A DNA stretch of 64,000 nucleotides from Monarcha castaneiventris obscurior. Lineage: Eukaryota > Chordata > Aves > Passeriformes > Monarchidae. The notes beneath the pieces are model-generated. The model saw nothing but the letters and a program-made list of their open reading frames with translations. It made no database searches and was not told the DNA's origin. The position numbers and the translations under genes are program-made. How positions within the stretch are numbered: the stretch's first letter is position 1; every line of letters begins with the position of its first letter. Where the stretch lies: the NCBI GenBank assembly GCA_026261815.1, contig JAMPIT010000230.1, forward strand, positions 7,439,001-7,503,000. Reading direction: 5' to 3'. Shown here one piece after another: positions 1 through 12,191 of the stretch.

Positions 1-2570
1 ATAAACCTCACTGCTCACTTCCACTTGAGGAAGAAGTGACCTCCCATTTTACCAACCTTATCCTTCAGGAGGTCTTAAAAGGTGTCAGACAAATACATAG
101 CAACACCTGGGTCACTGAGCCCCATGTACTGCAGCAGAGCTTGTCAAACACTCTCAGGAAGAACTGAGTCTCATCTGGAACTAAATTCAGCTGTACTCTT
201 TTTTTTTTTTTTTCAAGCTATTATATCATCCTCTTTACCATTCTGGGGGAATGTTTTTCATTGATTTCGATCTTTTCAACTTGAAATAATTATTTTCCAT
301 TTAATCCTGGCTTTATACCACTGACTTTCCTGGTTCCTTGGTAGACAAACTTCATTTGTCTAAAAAAAGTGAACTACCTCAAAAAACCAAGAGATCAGCC
401 AGTTTTGTAAAACTTATCTTATCAAAGATAATTCAAGTTCTGTTTTATCAAGTTCAAATTTACCTCCCTGTCTTCAATTTTTGCTTTTAGCATTCCAGTG
501 CTGATATTATCTAGTTGCCTATTTCAGCAAATTTTTCTTCCACTGTTATTAATATATAATAACAACTACACAAACGGTTTCTAAAAAGACAAAGGCTTCC
601 AAAACTACATAGTTCCTGGAAGTATTTATTTTCCTGCTAACATGAAAAAACTAAACACTCATTTCTATTAATATGCAGTTCAAAGAAAACCTGGTTCAGA
701 CTTTTAACCAAATCTGGGCCTGAAAACTAAGGAAAACATATGCAGAGCAAAATGATCTACCTATCCTAGTGATGCAGAGTAAATTAAATCTGTCTCTGGT
801 CTCAAGAAATCAGAAAAATTAATCCTTATTTTACAGCCTGCAAATGCAATTTAGGCTGATATGTTAAAATACATTTTGTTGACAGTCTATTTGATCCAAC
901 AGCCAGATATGACAAAACAAGCAGCTATTTAAAGGCCTTTGCAATAGATGAACTGCAATTCATGTTAATAAGACACCCAGATCACTTCATTTTTCTATGT
1001 AAAAAACTACATTTGAAAACTGTCACTACTGTATTTCGGCATGAACCAGAGCACTGAAATTCCACTTTTAAAAGAAATAACCTAAAATGCATTCATGTCA
1101 TTTTCCCACTCCGTTCCACAAGGACCTCAAACAGCAAGATGAATTAACATCATTTGATTACTCAATTCAATTCCAAGCATGTTACTAAAGGAACAGAAAA
1201 GCCCAAAAGCAGCTCGCTGTTCTCCTGTTATGTGGGCAAAGTGTTTATGAAGCACTGGAAATATGCATCCTTTGACTCAAGGACTCCTATTACCCAAAGG
1301 CTGACTCAGATCCTACTCTCTTAAGCCTGCAAAACAACTTGAAAGGAAAAATAGTTGCATACCTTCAATTACCTCAAGACACAATCGATGTCCCTGTTCT
1401 CCACAGGTTTCACAATATCTGACAATTCAATTTTTTTTCCCTGCTGCTGTTCACCTCTGAAGGCTCCTAAAGGTCTGTAACATTATTATAGACCTCATGT
1501 GACAGCTCATACTGATGTTGGCACAAAGCAGCTGCTCTCATAGGAGGCATTACCCTCCAGAGCCTGTGAAATATGGCACTCGGAAATCTGCAAGCCTCTG
1601 CTAGGTCCAGGGCACACACTTCCATGCAGCTGGAAAATCAGATCTCCATACTCTCATCCTTCTTTTTTGCCTTTTCCAGCTTACAACTTCTCTTGATCAA
1701 GATATGGAAATTTGCTGTGGTTAGCCAGATGTGCAAACATTTTCTTTTTTTCCTCAGTTCTGAGTTCATGATTTATTTCATACGTTAATGAGGTTATTCT
1801 GTGATTTCTGTAGCGTTTTCCCCCAGATTTCAAGAAATAATAAAGTATTTCAACCCAAAAAAAGCCACTAATTTCACATCCTTGTCACATTCTTTCCTCC
1901 AATACAGAATACTTTTCAAAAAGATGCTGGAATTAAATCATAGCTACACTTACTAAAATAAAAGCAAGCAAAATTTTACTGAGTAGTGTTCATTTTCACC
2001 TGTGCTAGAAGCCAAAACCAGCACGAGCAGGTGTTTGCAAAGGCCATTTCCCACAATGACAAGTTTCAGCACTTGAGTTTGGCTTTCACAGACAGGGCTG
2101 TTGGTTTACAAGTTTTTGAGAAAGCCCATGAATGTTTGTATCAATATGTCAAAATATACTCTTCTGCTCTTGCTCTCCCATTGTCACACAGTGAAAAGTA
2201 GCTAATTACCCTTGCAAATGTTTGTTAATTCACTAGTTTGCAGGAATTCCCCTTGTGGCTTATTCGTCTTGTGGATCCAAAGGTAAATTGGCAAACATGC
2301 CAGCCTGAGGACCGAAGGAACACCAATAACACACCTTACAAAACCCAGAACTCCATTTGCTTTTACATTTATAATACAACTATACTTTAGAAGTGCCAAT
2401 AAAGGTTACTTAACATGCAGAAAACCAACAAGAGACTTGATTTAATAATCTGTTATTAAGTCCTAGCTGGGAAATAGAACTAGCAGAGCCTGGGAAGGTA
2501 GCTATCTTTTAAGAAACTAAGAAATCAAGAATTAAGGTAGGCTTTACACACTCTTGTAAATATTCACAAA

Positions 2571-2619
2571 ACACTGCATAACACTGCATTCAGCATAACA
2601 CTGCATTCAGCATAATTCA
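2571..2619. repeat. Short tandem repeat, 17-bp period, about 2.5 copies
   Basis: The unit gcataacactgcattca occurs at 2576-2592 and again exactly at 2593-2609, followed by a partial third copy that degenerates into gcataattca. A partial copy (acactgcata) also precedes it at 2571. The exact identity of the two full units points to a recent slippage or duplication event. No function is suggested. Confidence 0.85.
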
Positions 2620-3834
2620 GATAGCACATCCACACAGATTGCTTTGGGCAGAAATGCACGTGACCAGCATCACACATCAGCTATCAGTCTTTGGCCTTGT
2701 AATGCCATTCAAGATCCTCAGTCCTGCAGCTGTGTCCTCAGGCACCCGTTTGGCCCACAAATGCTGCTGACCCCAGTGCCCCACGTGAGTGGACAACTGC
2801 CCACTTAAACCTGACAAAACCACAGATGAAGTATCTGCTGAAGGTACAGCATTGCTTGCTGTCCTACACAAGCAGATCCACACATCCAAACAGGCCCCTG
2901 ACTGTAAATCCACATGGGCAGAGGAATACATCATTCAGAGCAGCTGCTGGACCAGGTGATGCTTAAGAAGTAACTAGATACACCCGAAACACTAGGCACA
3001 GACACACCTTAATTTTTTTCTGCTTATTTCTTACCCAGACTTGATATTTTCCTCATTCCTCTCTTCTTTCCAGTGGACTCTGATGCTGTAAGGCTGTGCC
3101 AGAATCCCATTTTCAGTGATCTTTATTCTTATCTACATTCTCTTCTGCCTTGCAAATAATGAGCTGCTCACCTCTGCTTCACAGGTGTCCACATCTAGGT
3201 GTTCACACACTACCTGAGCACTGGCTGGCTTCACTCAGACCTGCAGACCCTGAAGCCGCATTGCAAAGGTCTGCTTAATGTTCACAAGGTTTATAAGCTT
3301 TTTTAAATTTACATTTATTAATCATCTGCAATCTCAGGTATTGCTCATCCTAACATCCTCCTGGATCAGCTGGGTCCAGCTAAGGCTTTCCACAGCCGAG
3401 GCTGACACCAGACCTCACAACTGCTCTCCTCTGCACACAGTTTGGAAGTTTCACTGCCTGGCCCCACAGGAATTCCTCATCATCATTGCCATATGATGCA
3501 ATCACTACTGTATGACTTCCTACCATGGTAGCACTGCAAAGCTGGCCTGCCCATCTGAACATCTCAGTTTTCACTGCAATCTTCCCTTTTGTAATTCAAA
3601 CAAGAACAGCATAACCAGAATCAGATGCTTTCATTAACTAAAAAGTGATCCCCACCACAGTTATATAATCAAAACAGTGAGTGGCATCTGAAAACCTGTA
3701 CATTTAAGATGGAAAGATGCATCATCTTTGTGTCTTCCTGAAGGCAACTAAAGTTTCTGCCACTTATCTAATAATGTCATGCATTGGATGTCTGAAGACA
3801 TTAATTTTCATGGATGGAAAAGTGTAAGGAACAC

Positions 3835-3894
3835 AGGAATGATCACACTGGATCACATCCAGTGTCAAAAATGGAGGAATGGTCACACTGGATC
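3835..3894. repeat. Spaced 20-bp duplication (40-bp period) containing a mini-hairpin
   Basis: A 20-bp segment at 3835-3854 (aggaatgatcacactggatc) recurs at 3875-3894 with one difference. Overlapping the first copy is a perfect inverted repeat: acactggat at 3845-3853, a cac loop, and atccagtgt at 3857-3865. The combination looks like a small local rearrangement rather than a functional element. Confidence 0.75.
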
Positions 3895-4798
3895 CCTTCC
3901 AATGCTCTTTCATGTCTCTCAGCACATACTGTTACTTACAGGACATAGAAAGGCAAAAAAGTTTCAAAGAGAAAATGTAAATAATCTACCCTCTTTCTCC
4001 TCACAGTGCCATTGTATCAATAGCTATTAGAGATTCACCTAAACCTCAGAGCACAACATTGCAAAAACCACTGCCACAGCTCAGAGTACCTTTTGCCTCC
4101 CTAGGAAAACTGGAATCCTGTTTGGAGTCTTGCTGAAATCTTGGCCTCAGTGAGTTTCAATGAAGAATTAATTCCACAATGTAATTACACTCAGTGTGAA
4201 TTTGCCAACTTTTATGTTATTTAAATATCCCCCTACCCTCTGCCACGAAAAGTTCATGACATACCTTCTCTGCAGCATTCATTATTTGACACACTTTTGT
4301 CAGTTCCTCCTTGCAAGATAATTAATTCCAGATTTTCAGGACTCTTTAGATACAGGTTTTTTCCATGCCGTTCATCATTCTCACCCTGCTACCACAGTCA
4401 CAGGTCAGTTCCCCTGTGGGTAATGCAAGGCAGTGGGTAGTGAGGGGAGAAACACTCGGATCATGCTCCAGCTTGGGGTTTCCCAGTGCTCCCAGTCCAT
4501 GGCTCCCAGCTGCCAGTCCTGCACAGCGCTGCCTGGGTACCCCAACTACCGACACCCAAGTTCACACCTCTCTTCCAACCCAGCTGTTTCCATCTTGAAA
4601 ATTCTGAACACACACCTTTATCCCAGAGTCAGTTTTTACAACCTCTTATCAGCTCCAAAACATAGAGATTAGCTATGTTGAACTGAGGAGACTTGACAGA
4701 TCTGCTTTTATAGTAGGCTGGTCCAAGGTCAGAGGTTTAAAAGGAAAATAAAAACCCATATATCCCACACAGAACATGTTTGGAGTACTTCATACATT

Positions 4799-4818
4799 AA
4801 AAAAAAAAAAAAAAAAAA
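4799..4818 (+). repeat. Poly-A run, A20
   Basis: An uninterrupted run of 20 A residues follows ttcatacatt and precedes ttatatgtatc. The upstream sequence shows no recognisable coding remnant or target-site duplication, so I treat it as a simple homopolymer rather than the tail of a processed pseudogene. Avian CR1 elements do not end in poly-A. Confidence 0.85.
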
Positions 4819-7800
4819 TTATATGTATCATTTATTTCTATATTGCTAAAAGCTTTCCGTATAATGCTTGCAATTTCAGTATCATCAATCATTATGTCAT
4901 TAGGACTGAGTTTTGCTGTTGGATTCTGTTCCAAATCTTTCAAAAAGAAAAATACCATCATATGCATCACACTCTTACTAACCCCTTCCCTACAACTCCT
5001 TTCCAAAAAGTGGTTAAGGTAGTGGCTAGTGTATAAATATTTCTAGATATCTTAGTGGCTTGTGATTTTAAATCTGATATACACATACAATTTCATTTTC
5101 TTTACTTCTTTGAAATTATATATATACACACACATATATAAAATAAAAATACAAGCAACTGAATCAAGAGCTGAAACTAGAGAGAGAAATGTAGCAGTCC
5201 AAACCTCACCACCAGCACATCTTCTCCCCAGTGACTATCAAATTACTTTTTGTTTAGGAAACTGAAAGAAACAATCCCAGGACAGTTTCCTTTTAAATCT
5301 AAAAAGCAATGCAGTCAAGCCTCTATACCCAAAAGATTTGCTGATTTCTTTAGACATGGCTACCCCTATACAAAAGTTCTCTATGAATACAGGATCACTG
5401 TCAAAACATCAAATGCAAATGTTGTATCAATGAGCACCAATGTGAAATTAGTGCCCATCTCAGTAATCTGGAGGAATAAAATCCTTCCTTTTTCAACTTG
5501 AGTTTGCATTGGTGTTTAAGCACATGCCTTATGTAAGGGTCTCTGAGACTTCTTTTGCACAAAATTATGATACAACATAAAACCACTAACTCTTTGGGCT
5601 CATAAATTCTGCAAGGGCTTGAAATACAAGAGCATACTAGAGCTGGAACTTGGGTTGCGATTATAGGTACTCTGCAGGTAAAATTGTCCCATGCCCTTAA
5701 AAACCTGGGCAAATTCAGGAGTAGCTCCGCAGATATCTCCAGAGGGCCACTGTTGGTAATAGTTGACTAAGGGAAGGAACACAGACAACCAGGATGCAAG
5801 TAAAAAAAAATTTTAAATATATATTGACTACAGTGTTTTTATTAGGTTAAGTTCCCATTTGCCAAAAGAGCTCCTGTAAGTCTAACAGCTCCTAGGAACA
5901 AACACTGAAATGTCTTTCTTTTAAATTACATTAATTTACAAAACCAACTGCTTCTGACCCAGAAACCATCAATGTGACCTGTTCTGTAGTTTCAGGTGCA
6001 CTATCAGGGCATATTAGGACACACAGAGCCTGGAAGAGCACTTTTCTCTGCAGCTTCTAAGTACAACTGGAATATAAGTAATGTGTAATAACAAGCAGTG
6101 CATTTGTACCTCCACTACGAAAAAACACTTGCCCTGAGTTTTATACATCAGGCTGTGTATACATTTTCACACTTTAACCTCTGCAAGCTGTATGTCTAAC
6201 AGCCCCTTCAAAAATCACAAGTTTTTGCAAAGTCAGGCACTGCATAATGGCTTATTTCAGAAGTTACACTCTGTATACATATGTATGAAGAAATTACAGG
6301 CAAAAAAAAGCAGCTCAGCTTGTTTGCCTTTTGGTCACCTAATCAAAAAGGTGATTGGATTCACTTTTACCATATCAATAGACACTGGAGAGCAATCCCA
6401 ACTCTTTTTCCATGTGGCAGATGAATGACCTTTGCCATGGCCTCAGCAAAAGACAAGCCCATGTTTTGTCCAGGTACACCAAGGCCACGGTTCCCTTCTG
6501 CTTCCACATGTAGGGAATATCAGATGCACTGCAGCAGTGCTTGCTCTCTTTCCTCTCTCACAACATATCAAGGGGCTTATTTAATTTCTCTCATAGGAGA
6601 CCAGGAGGACACCAGCCAGGAAAAGATGTAAGATATTAAGGATGCTTGCTATGCATGATCAGAAGGGGATACACAAAGTATCCTTTATTTCCCAAGGGAA
6701 ATCACTGCCCTGCTGCAGCCGAAGTATTTAACACTACAACTGAAGATTACAGAGTGGGACACAGGCCTTGACTTACGTACATAAACCCCACACATGCATC
6801 CCTGAAATTCAGTTCAGCAATTTTGTTCACCAAAGAGCATCACAGATTTGTCTGAAGCTCACTACTGTCTTTCCTCCTCCAAAACATTGTCATTTTGTGA
6901 ATTCTCTTTCCCATCAGGGTCAATTCAATGCACTTTATTCAGGACTATACCACCCACAACTTTACAGTCCTCTCTTCTCAGCCTTATCTCTTTGTCCTAC
7001 AGAAAATGGCACTGTTTGCTTTTGTGTAAGAGTTTGCCAAGCCACTGATGGAGCCTCCATGGGTCCCAGAGATGTTATTATTATGGTTTACAGAGGATTA
7101 CAAACAAACTTGCAGGCAGGCACTGCTTTCAACCATGAGGTTTCCACACAAAGCTGAACCTCAGCAACCTGAGTGCCTTGTGACCCTTTCTCCCCTTCAT
7201 TTCCCTCCGAAAGCAGGAACCTTGGCAGTTCTCTCTCCTCACACAGCAAATGCAGGGCATTGCTAATACACTGGTGGATCTTCAGCAATGGATTCAGTAC
7301 TGGATTCACCAGTTTCTGCTCCCACCAAGAGTGTTTACACAGCTTCCAGCAAATCTTATTAGTAAACCCTAGAAAGACTCTCAGGTAAGCAAGCTACTTA
7401 CTTATCTGGCTATTACCCCCAACACAGGACCAACAGAATCTGATAAAACTTAGGATGCAGCCTCCTGCAAAGCTATGGGCTGCACTGGGTATCTGAAAAG
7501 AGTTGAAAATAATAGTATATATATTCATTATATATTTATTTTAAATAATAAATAAGTATATGAATATATAATCAATTAATACATTACTTACAATAACCAG
7601 AAATAAGTAAAACAATAATGGAAAGTCTGTGGTACAGTTGTCAAGACATTGAGCAAGCCTAAAATAGAGAGCCATAGTAAAAAATTGAAAATTTTTAAAA
7701 AATTGAACAAAACTATCTTGTGATCTAGAATAGGGAGAGAAGAGGGACATGGGGAACCCAGATATAACCTTGGCACCCAGATGACGTATGGACTACCTAC

Positions 7801-7898
7801 AGCTCCTCCTTTTAGCCTCAACCTGTTCTCTTTCAGCTACAGACAGATAAACCTTCAGCCTGCTCCTGCTGTACTCTTGGCCCTGCTGAGACAGGCAA
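4819..7898. other. Unique noncoding sequence
   Basis: No supported gene. Contents include a TA/CA simple repeat at 5117-5140 and a strongly A+T-rich stretch at about 7506-7590 with broken TATA runs. Open frames such as that at 6768-7157 (129 codons) overlap others in different frames and match no family I recognise. Reading both strands revealed no retrotransposon remnant until the CR1 that begins near 7899. Confidence 0.65.
5117..5140. repeat. Compound TA/CA microsatellite
   Basis: The tract runs from TA repeats into CA repeats and back into TA. It is short and imperfect, and probably arose by replication slippage. It lies in A+T-rich unique sequence. Confidence 0.8.
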
Positions 7899-8240
7899 CC
7901 ACAGAATCACAGAGTATCCTAAATGGGAAAGGACCCACCAGGATCATTGAGTCCAACTCACAGCCCTGCACAGGACATCCCAGGAGCCTGAGAGCATTAT
8001 TCAAACACTTCTTGAACTCTGTCAGGCTTGGTGCTGTGACCACTGCCCTCAGGAGCCTGTTCCAGTGCCCAACCACCCTCCAGGAGAAGAACCTTTTTCT
8101 AATATCCAACCTAAACCTCCCCTGACACAGTTTCAGGCCATTCCCTTGGGTCCTGTCAGTGGTCACCACAGAGCAGAGATCAGAGTCTGCTCCTCCTCTT
8201 CCCCTCACCATGAAGTTATAGACAGCAATGAGATCCCTGA
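7899..8240 (-). mobile_element. 5'-truncated CR1 LINE, 3' end with ORF2 C-terminus
   Basis: Read on the minus strand, this segment encodes the end of the CR1 ORF2 protein, the reverse transcriptase polyprotein of a non-LTR retrotransposon. Visible blocks include GNGLKLCQGRFRLDI, RKRFFSWRVVGHWNRL and VVTAPSLTEFKKCL, which correspond to the conserved C-terminal KLRQGRFRLDIRK...VVxHWNxLP...SLxxFKK pattern of avian CR1. Downstream comes the short 3' UTR (sense: agttggactcaatgatcctg) and a degenerate tail, ctctgtgattctgtgg at the 7899 end, matching the family's ATTCTATG-type repeat. The endonuclease and most of the reverse transcriptase are absent, which is the usual 5' truncation. The frame remains open across the recognisable part (an open frame runs 8211 to 7855), but the copy cannot move. 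The 5' boundary near 8240 is approximate. Confidence 0.93.
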
Positions 8241-11200
8241 AAGATATTAAGGGCAGAATTCTGTTGCTGCTCCCTTCTTAATCACAGGACACAATGATCA
8301 AGGCACAGGATGAAGTCTGGTTATGGCTGAGAAAAAATGAGCTTCAGAAGAGTGAAGGAGATGGATTGCAGATCTGTGAACCTCAGCAAATAACACTATT
8401 TCTATTGTTCATGAAAATTCAAGGTTGCAAAGCAGTGTTACACTGGACAACATGCAGGCTGCCTGTGTTCTCATTTATACAAACCTAATTTAGTATTACA
8501 CTTCCTCTTCTTTCAGCCACAGCCTGTGTTTCTTGCAAGCAACAATCCCAGTATGGACTCAAAAAAAAAAAAAGCCTCTGAAAGCTCAGCTCTGTGAATA
8601 CTGTTGTGTAGTTACTTGCATATGTAATTTGCTCTCACAGAAATAAATGCTAACGTGCTTGGAAAATGCGACTTCATTTCGTGATGTGATTGAATTTTCC
8701 TGTGTAAATCTCTCTATACAATCTTATGTTATTCTTTCTAAAAAACAGAAATTACTACTGCATTCTAGTTCCAGTTCCAGAGTGAATACTGAGATTTATA
8801 CTCTGAGTTTTACCAGGGCATGACACAAGGGAACTGCTCTAACCTCCCCTCCTGCATTTACTAACAACAGAAGTGTTTTGTTCACATCACATTCAGCATT
8901 TAAGATGGATGCATTTACTAAACAGAAAATAAAGTAACTGAAACACTAGATTGTGAACAGACATTTCCATATCCTTCACAAATCCATCTAAGAAACCCTT
9001 GGCCACTGGTGCAGAAGGCTTTATCATGTTACTCATCACAACTTTAACTCATAAGAAAAAAATCAAGGAAGGTGATTTATCCCCAAACTCCCAGCTTTCT
9101 GGCACCGAACCACAGGCAAGTTGATGGCAAATCACTGCTTTACATAAATCTTCCTTTTTTGTGCTCCAAAGAAAGACAAGGGAAAGTCAGAAAAAAATTG
9201 AAAACCAAAATAAATTATTTCTTAAAGGAGAGAACTACACGAGTAATTATAGATATATATTCATTTCAGAAAGCAATACCACAAAAGGACAACTTTATGA
9301 AGCAACAGCATCTGAGATTTTGCCTTCCTAAAGCAACTAACAGAAAATATTTCACCTGTTTTGTATCTGCATGCATGTATAGGCCCTGCTGCTTGGCATG
9401 GGGATGCAGCTTAGATAAAATGGTTCCTCATATCACACACCACCCAATATTGCAAAAGCCATGGAAATTACAGGCTCTGCACATCCATCTACCCACAAAT
9501 CATTCAGATAAGATATGCAGTAGCCCTTGTCTCCTTCAGTCTGAGGTCACTGTGCAGGATCATTTGCATTGCTATTCTGTACAAGACAGTAGCAATATCT
9601 CAATGCAAATGTTTCCATGTAAAATAGTGGGTAACTATCAACAGCATCATGGCACTATATCCTCTTGTTATACTTGCTTCAGTACATGAGGAAATAAAAT
9701 AAGTGTGACTTGCCAGAAGTCATGTAGGCAGTCCATGGCAGCAGTGAGAACTGAATGCAGATCTCCAGGTTGTGTATTACCCGTAATATCAAACTACCCT
9801 TTAAAAAAAGTAGAAAATCTTTAAGAACATGATGTTTTTCTTCCCTTCGGATGATTAGATTCTGCATTCTCTTTCTCTTGCTTTCATAGGTCACCAGGCT
9901 ACACAAACAGCTTGTTCTGTATGTGTAAAAAAGGCAGCTTAAAAACACCTGTTTGTCCAGACTGAGACTGTACATCTCTTTCAAGTACAGAGGCTGACAA
10001 TTCCTTGGGCTCCCTGATTATCTTTATGACCTATGGGATCATTTTGATTAATAACTGACAATGCTTTTCTGTAGTCCTGGCGAGGTTAGTTGCATATCAT
10101 TACCAGCTCTCTCACATTTTTGTCCAGGAAAAGCTATAGGAGCAAATATATTTGTGGTGTTCACGTCTTCTCTGATAAAGAAGAAAGGACTTGTCCCAAG
10201 AGGTTGCATTCACTCATCTCCTCCACAGAGAGTAACTTTAAATACTGAGCTGTGGTAAACATCACACTCAGGCAAAAGAACATTATAACAACAGGAAAAA
10301 TCATCCTTATTCATCTCTTTTATACAGTAACACACCTACTGCAATTCAAGGAGATGAAAAGGTGTGAATTATTTGGATTAAGCCTGTGAAATATAACTGG
10401 AAATAACCAGAAGCCAAAAGCAAACAGATAGCAGGAATCATTAGTAGAGATTGGAGAACCTCAAACCTACATCATCATATAAATTCATGGTGAGCCCATC
10501 CTGCAGTGTACTTAGTGAGAGTCACCTCACCCTAGAGAGGATGTATCAGGCAGACAGTGAGGATGAACAGATCTGTTGAAACACTTCTGTCTATTGAAAA
10601 TCTATGAAAACACATTCCTCCCAGAAGATGTAAGAGATTTCCATATAATCATGAAAAGCAGATACATGGAGATACAGTGGTTTCCCATTTAATAAAATAG
10701 GAGAAATAAATACCCCAAGATAACTATTAAGCAGCAGATTTGAAAGAAACTGAATAAAGAAGTACTTTTCCACATGGCACATCACTCCCATATGGAACTG
10801 ACTGCTCCAGCACGCTCAACAGGACAACAGAAAGATTAGCTGCAAAAAGGGATCTATAGAAAAAGGAGGTCCAGACACACATTGGACCAGACATAAAACA
10901 ACTTACTCCTCTCACTTTCAGAAACTAGGAGGCTCTATGAAGGGCAGAGTAACATTATACCCCACTTGTGCTGGGGTTTTCCCCTAATCATCCATCCCCA
11001 GGTGGTGGGTTATGCAGCACAGGCTGTGCTGCTGAGATGAATGATTTCAGCAAGGCACTATGGCTCCCATGGTGGAGTTCTCAGATCTTCTGTCTGCTGT
11101 CCTCCACTGAATCTGCTTCCAGCCATGGACACAGTGCAGAAGCTGCTGTCAGCATGGGCTTGTATTCTCCTTAAAATGGATAAGGATAAACTGCCATCAA

Positions 11201-12008
11201 CCACTGAGGGAGTCTCATCAAGGAGCCTGCAGCCCCCAGCAGATCCCAGCTGGAGCACTGCTAATTGCATCTCAGGTACTGCCTGGAGTGCAAAAGAAGG
11301 TTGTCACCTTAGGCCTCCTCCATCATCTCTCCTTATCAGTCAGCATGTGTGAGGTCAATGGTGAAAAAAAAAAAAAGTCAGGTGGCTATGTGGACACTGC
11401 TGTCAAACTGCCAGGACACAGTTTAAGGAGCAGGAATAAACAGCAGTCTGTTTTCTCTAGGTTTTCTCCATGAGCAAATAATTTCTCCCTTCTCCTTGTA
11501 GATGATGTAATTCAAACTTTCGCTCTTCCAAGAAGTGGAGAGTTGAAGGGACCTATGCTATACAGGTCATTTTGGGCCCAGTTGTTTCATTAAGCAAGCA
11601 GACAAATCATACGAGTTGGGCACAGGAATTCCTGCTCCATTTCTGTGATTTTTGTTTATGCATGCAAAGCACTAGCATGGGTATTTCTGGCAAAAGCAAA
11701 AGGACTAGCACAGGAATTTCTGGCAAATGAAGGATAGTATAAATTAAAGTACATATTAATCACACACATTATCTGCAATCTAAACTAGCAGGTATTTTCA
11801 TTCTACATATGAACATATTCTTGAAGCTGCAACATAGTAATTTAACAGAAAAGCAATTCAAAGCTTCCTCAGTTGACACTGCAGGTAATGAGATTTTTTT
11901 CCCCTGACATCTTGTGTTTCATCTTACCTCACAACTAAATTATTTAGTGTATTTTTAAATATATATATAAGCATTCTAAACACTAAGCTGTGTATGACCT
12001 ACTTATTT

Positions 12009-12191
12009 TGAGTTTTCAATTAAAAAATAGATATTCCAGGAAAAAACATATCCTATGCAATTGTCAGCTGAAGGAAGTCAATTTAATCCATGAAACAAAG
12101 ACTTGTGAAGGTGAGACACATGCACCAGTAAGCATGAGAAATCTTTTGAACTGCAGTTCTAATTCGGAGAAATGAGTTTTCAATTAAAAAA
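12009..12191. repeat. Exact 19-bp direct repeats flanking 145 bp
   Basis: The 19-mer tgagttttcaattaaaaaa occurs at 12009-12027 and again at 12173-12191. Between them lie 145 bp of unique-looking sequence with no poly-A, no tRNA-like boxes and no CR1 tail. The repeats could be a target-site duplication or the remnant of a local duplication. The A-rich composition makes the match less surprising than its length suggests. Confidence 0.6.

Larger units (their letters stand above)
1..4798. other. Unique noncoding sequence, A+T-rich
   Basis: No gene is supported here. Open frames are all under 90 codons, overlap one another, and resemble no protein I recognise. Visible small structures are a T15 run at 199-213, a 17-bp-period tandem repeat at 2571-2619, and a 40-bp-period duplication with a small hairpin at 3835-3894. 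A modestly G+C-richer patch at about 4365-4600 is open in several frames on both strands, as expected when stop codons become rarer. No splice-flanked exon with a convincing coding pattern was found by eye. Confidence 0.7.

Noticed and set aside
2571..2619. CRISPR-like short repeats
   Set aside because: The repeats are directly adjacent with no spacers, and the window is of vertebrate type.
7506..7590. A+T-rich stretch as a possible replication origin or matrix-attachment site
   Set aside because: Composition alone cannot support either in vertebrate DNA.
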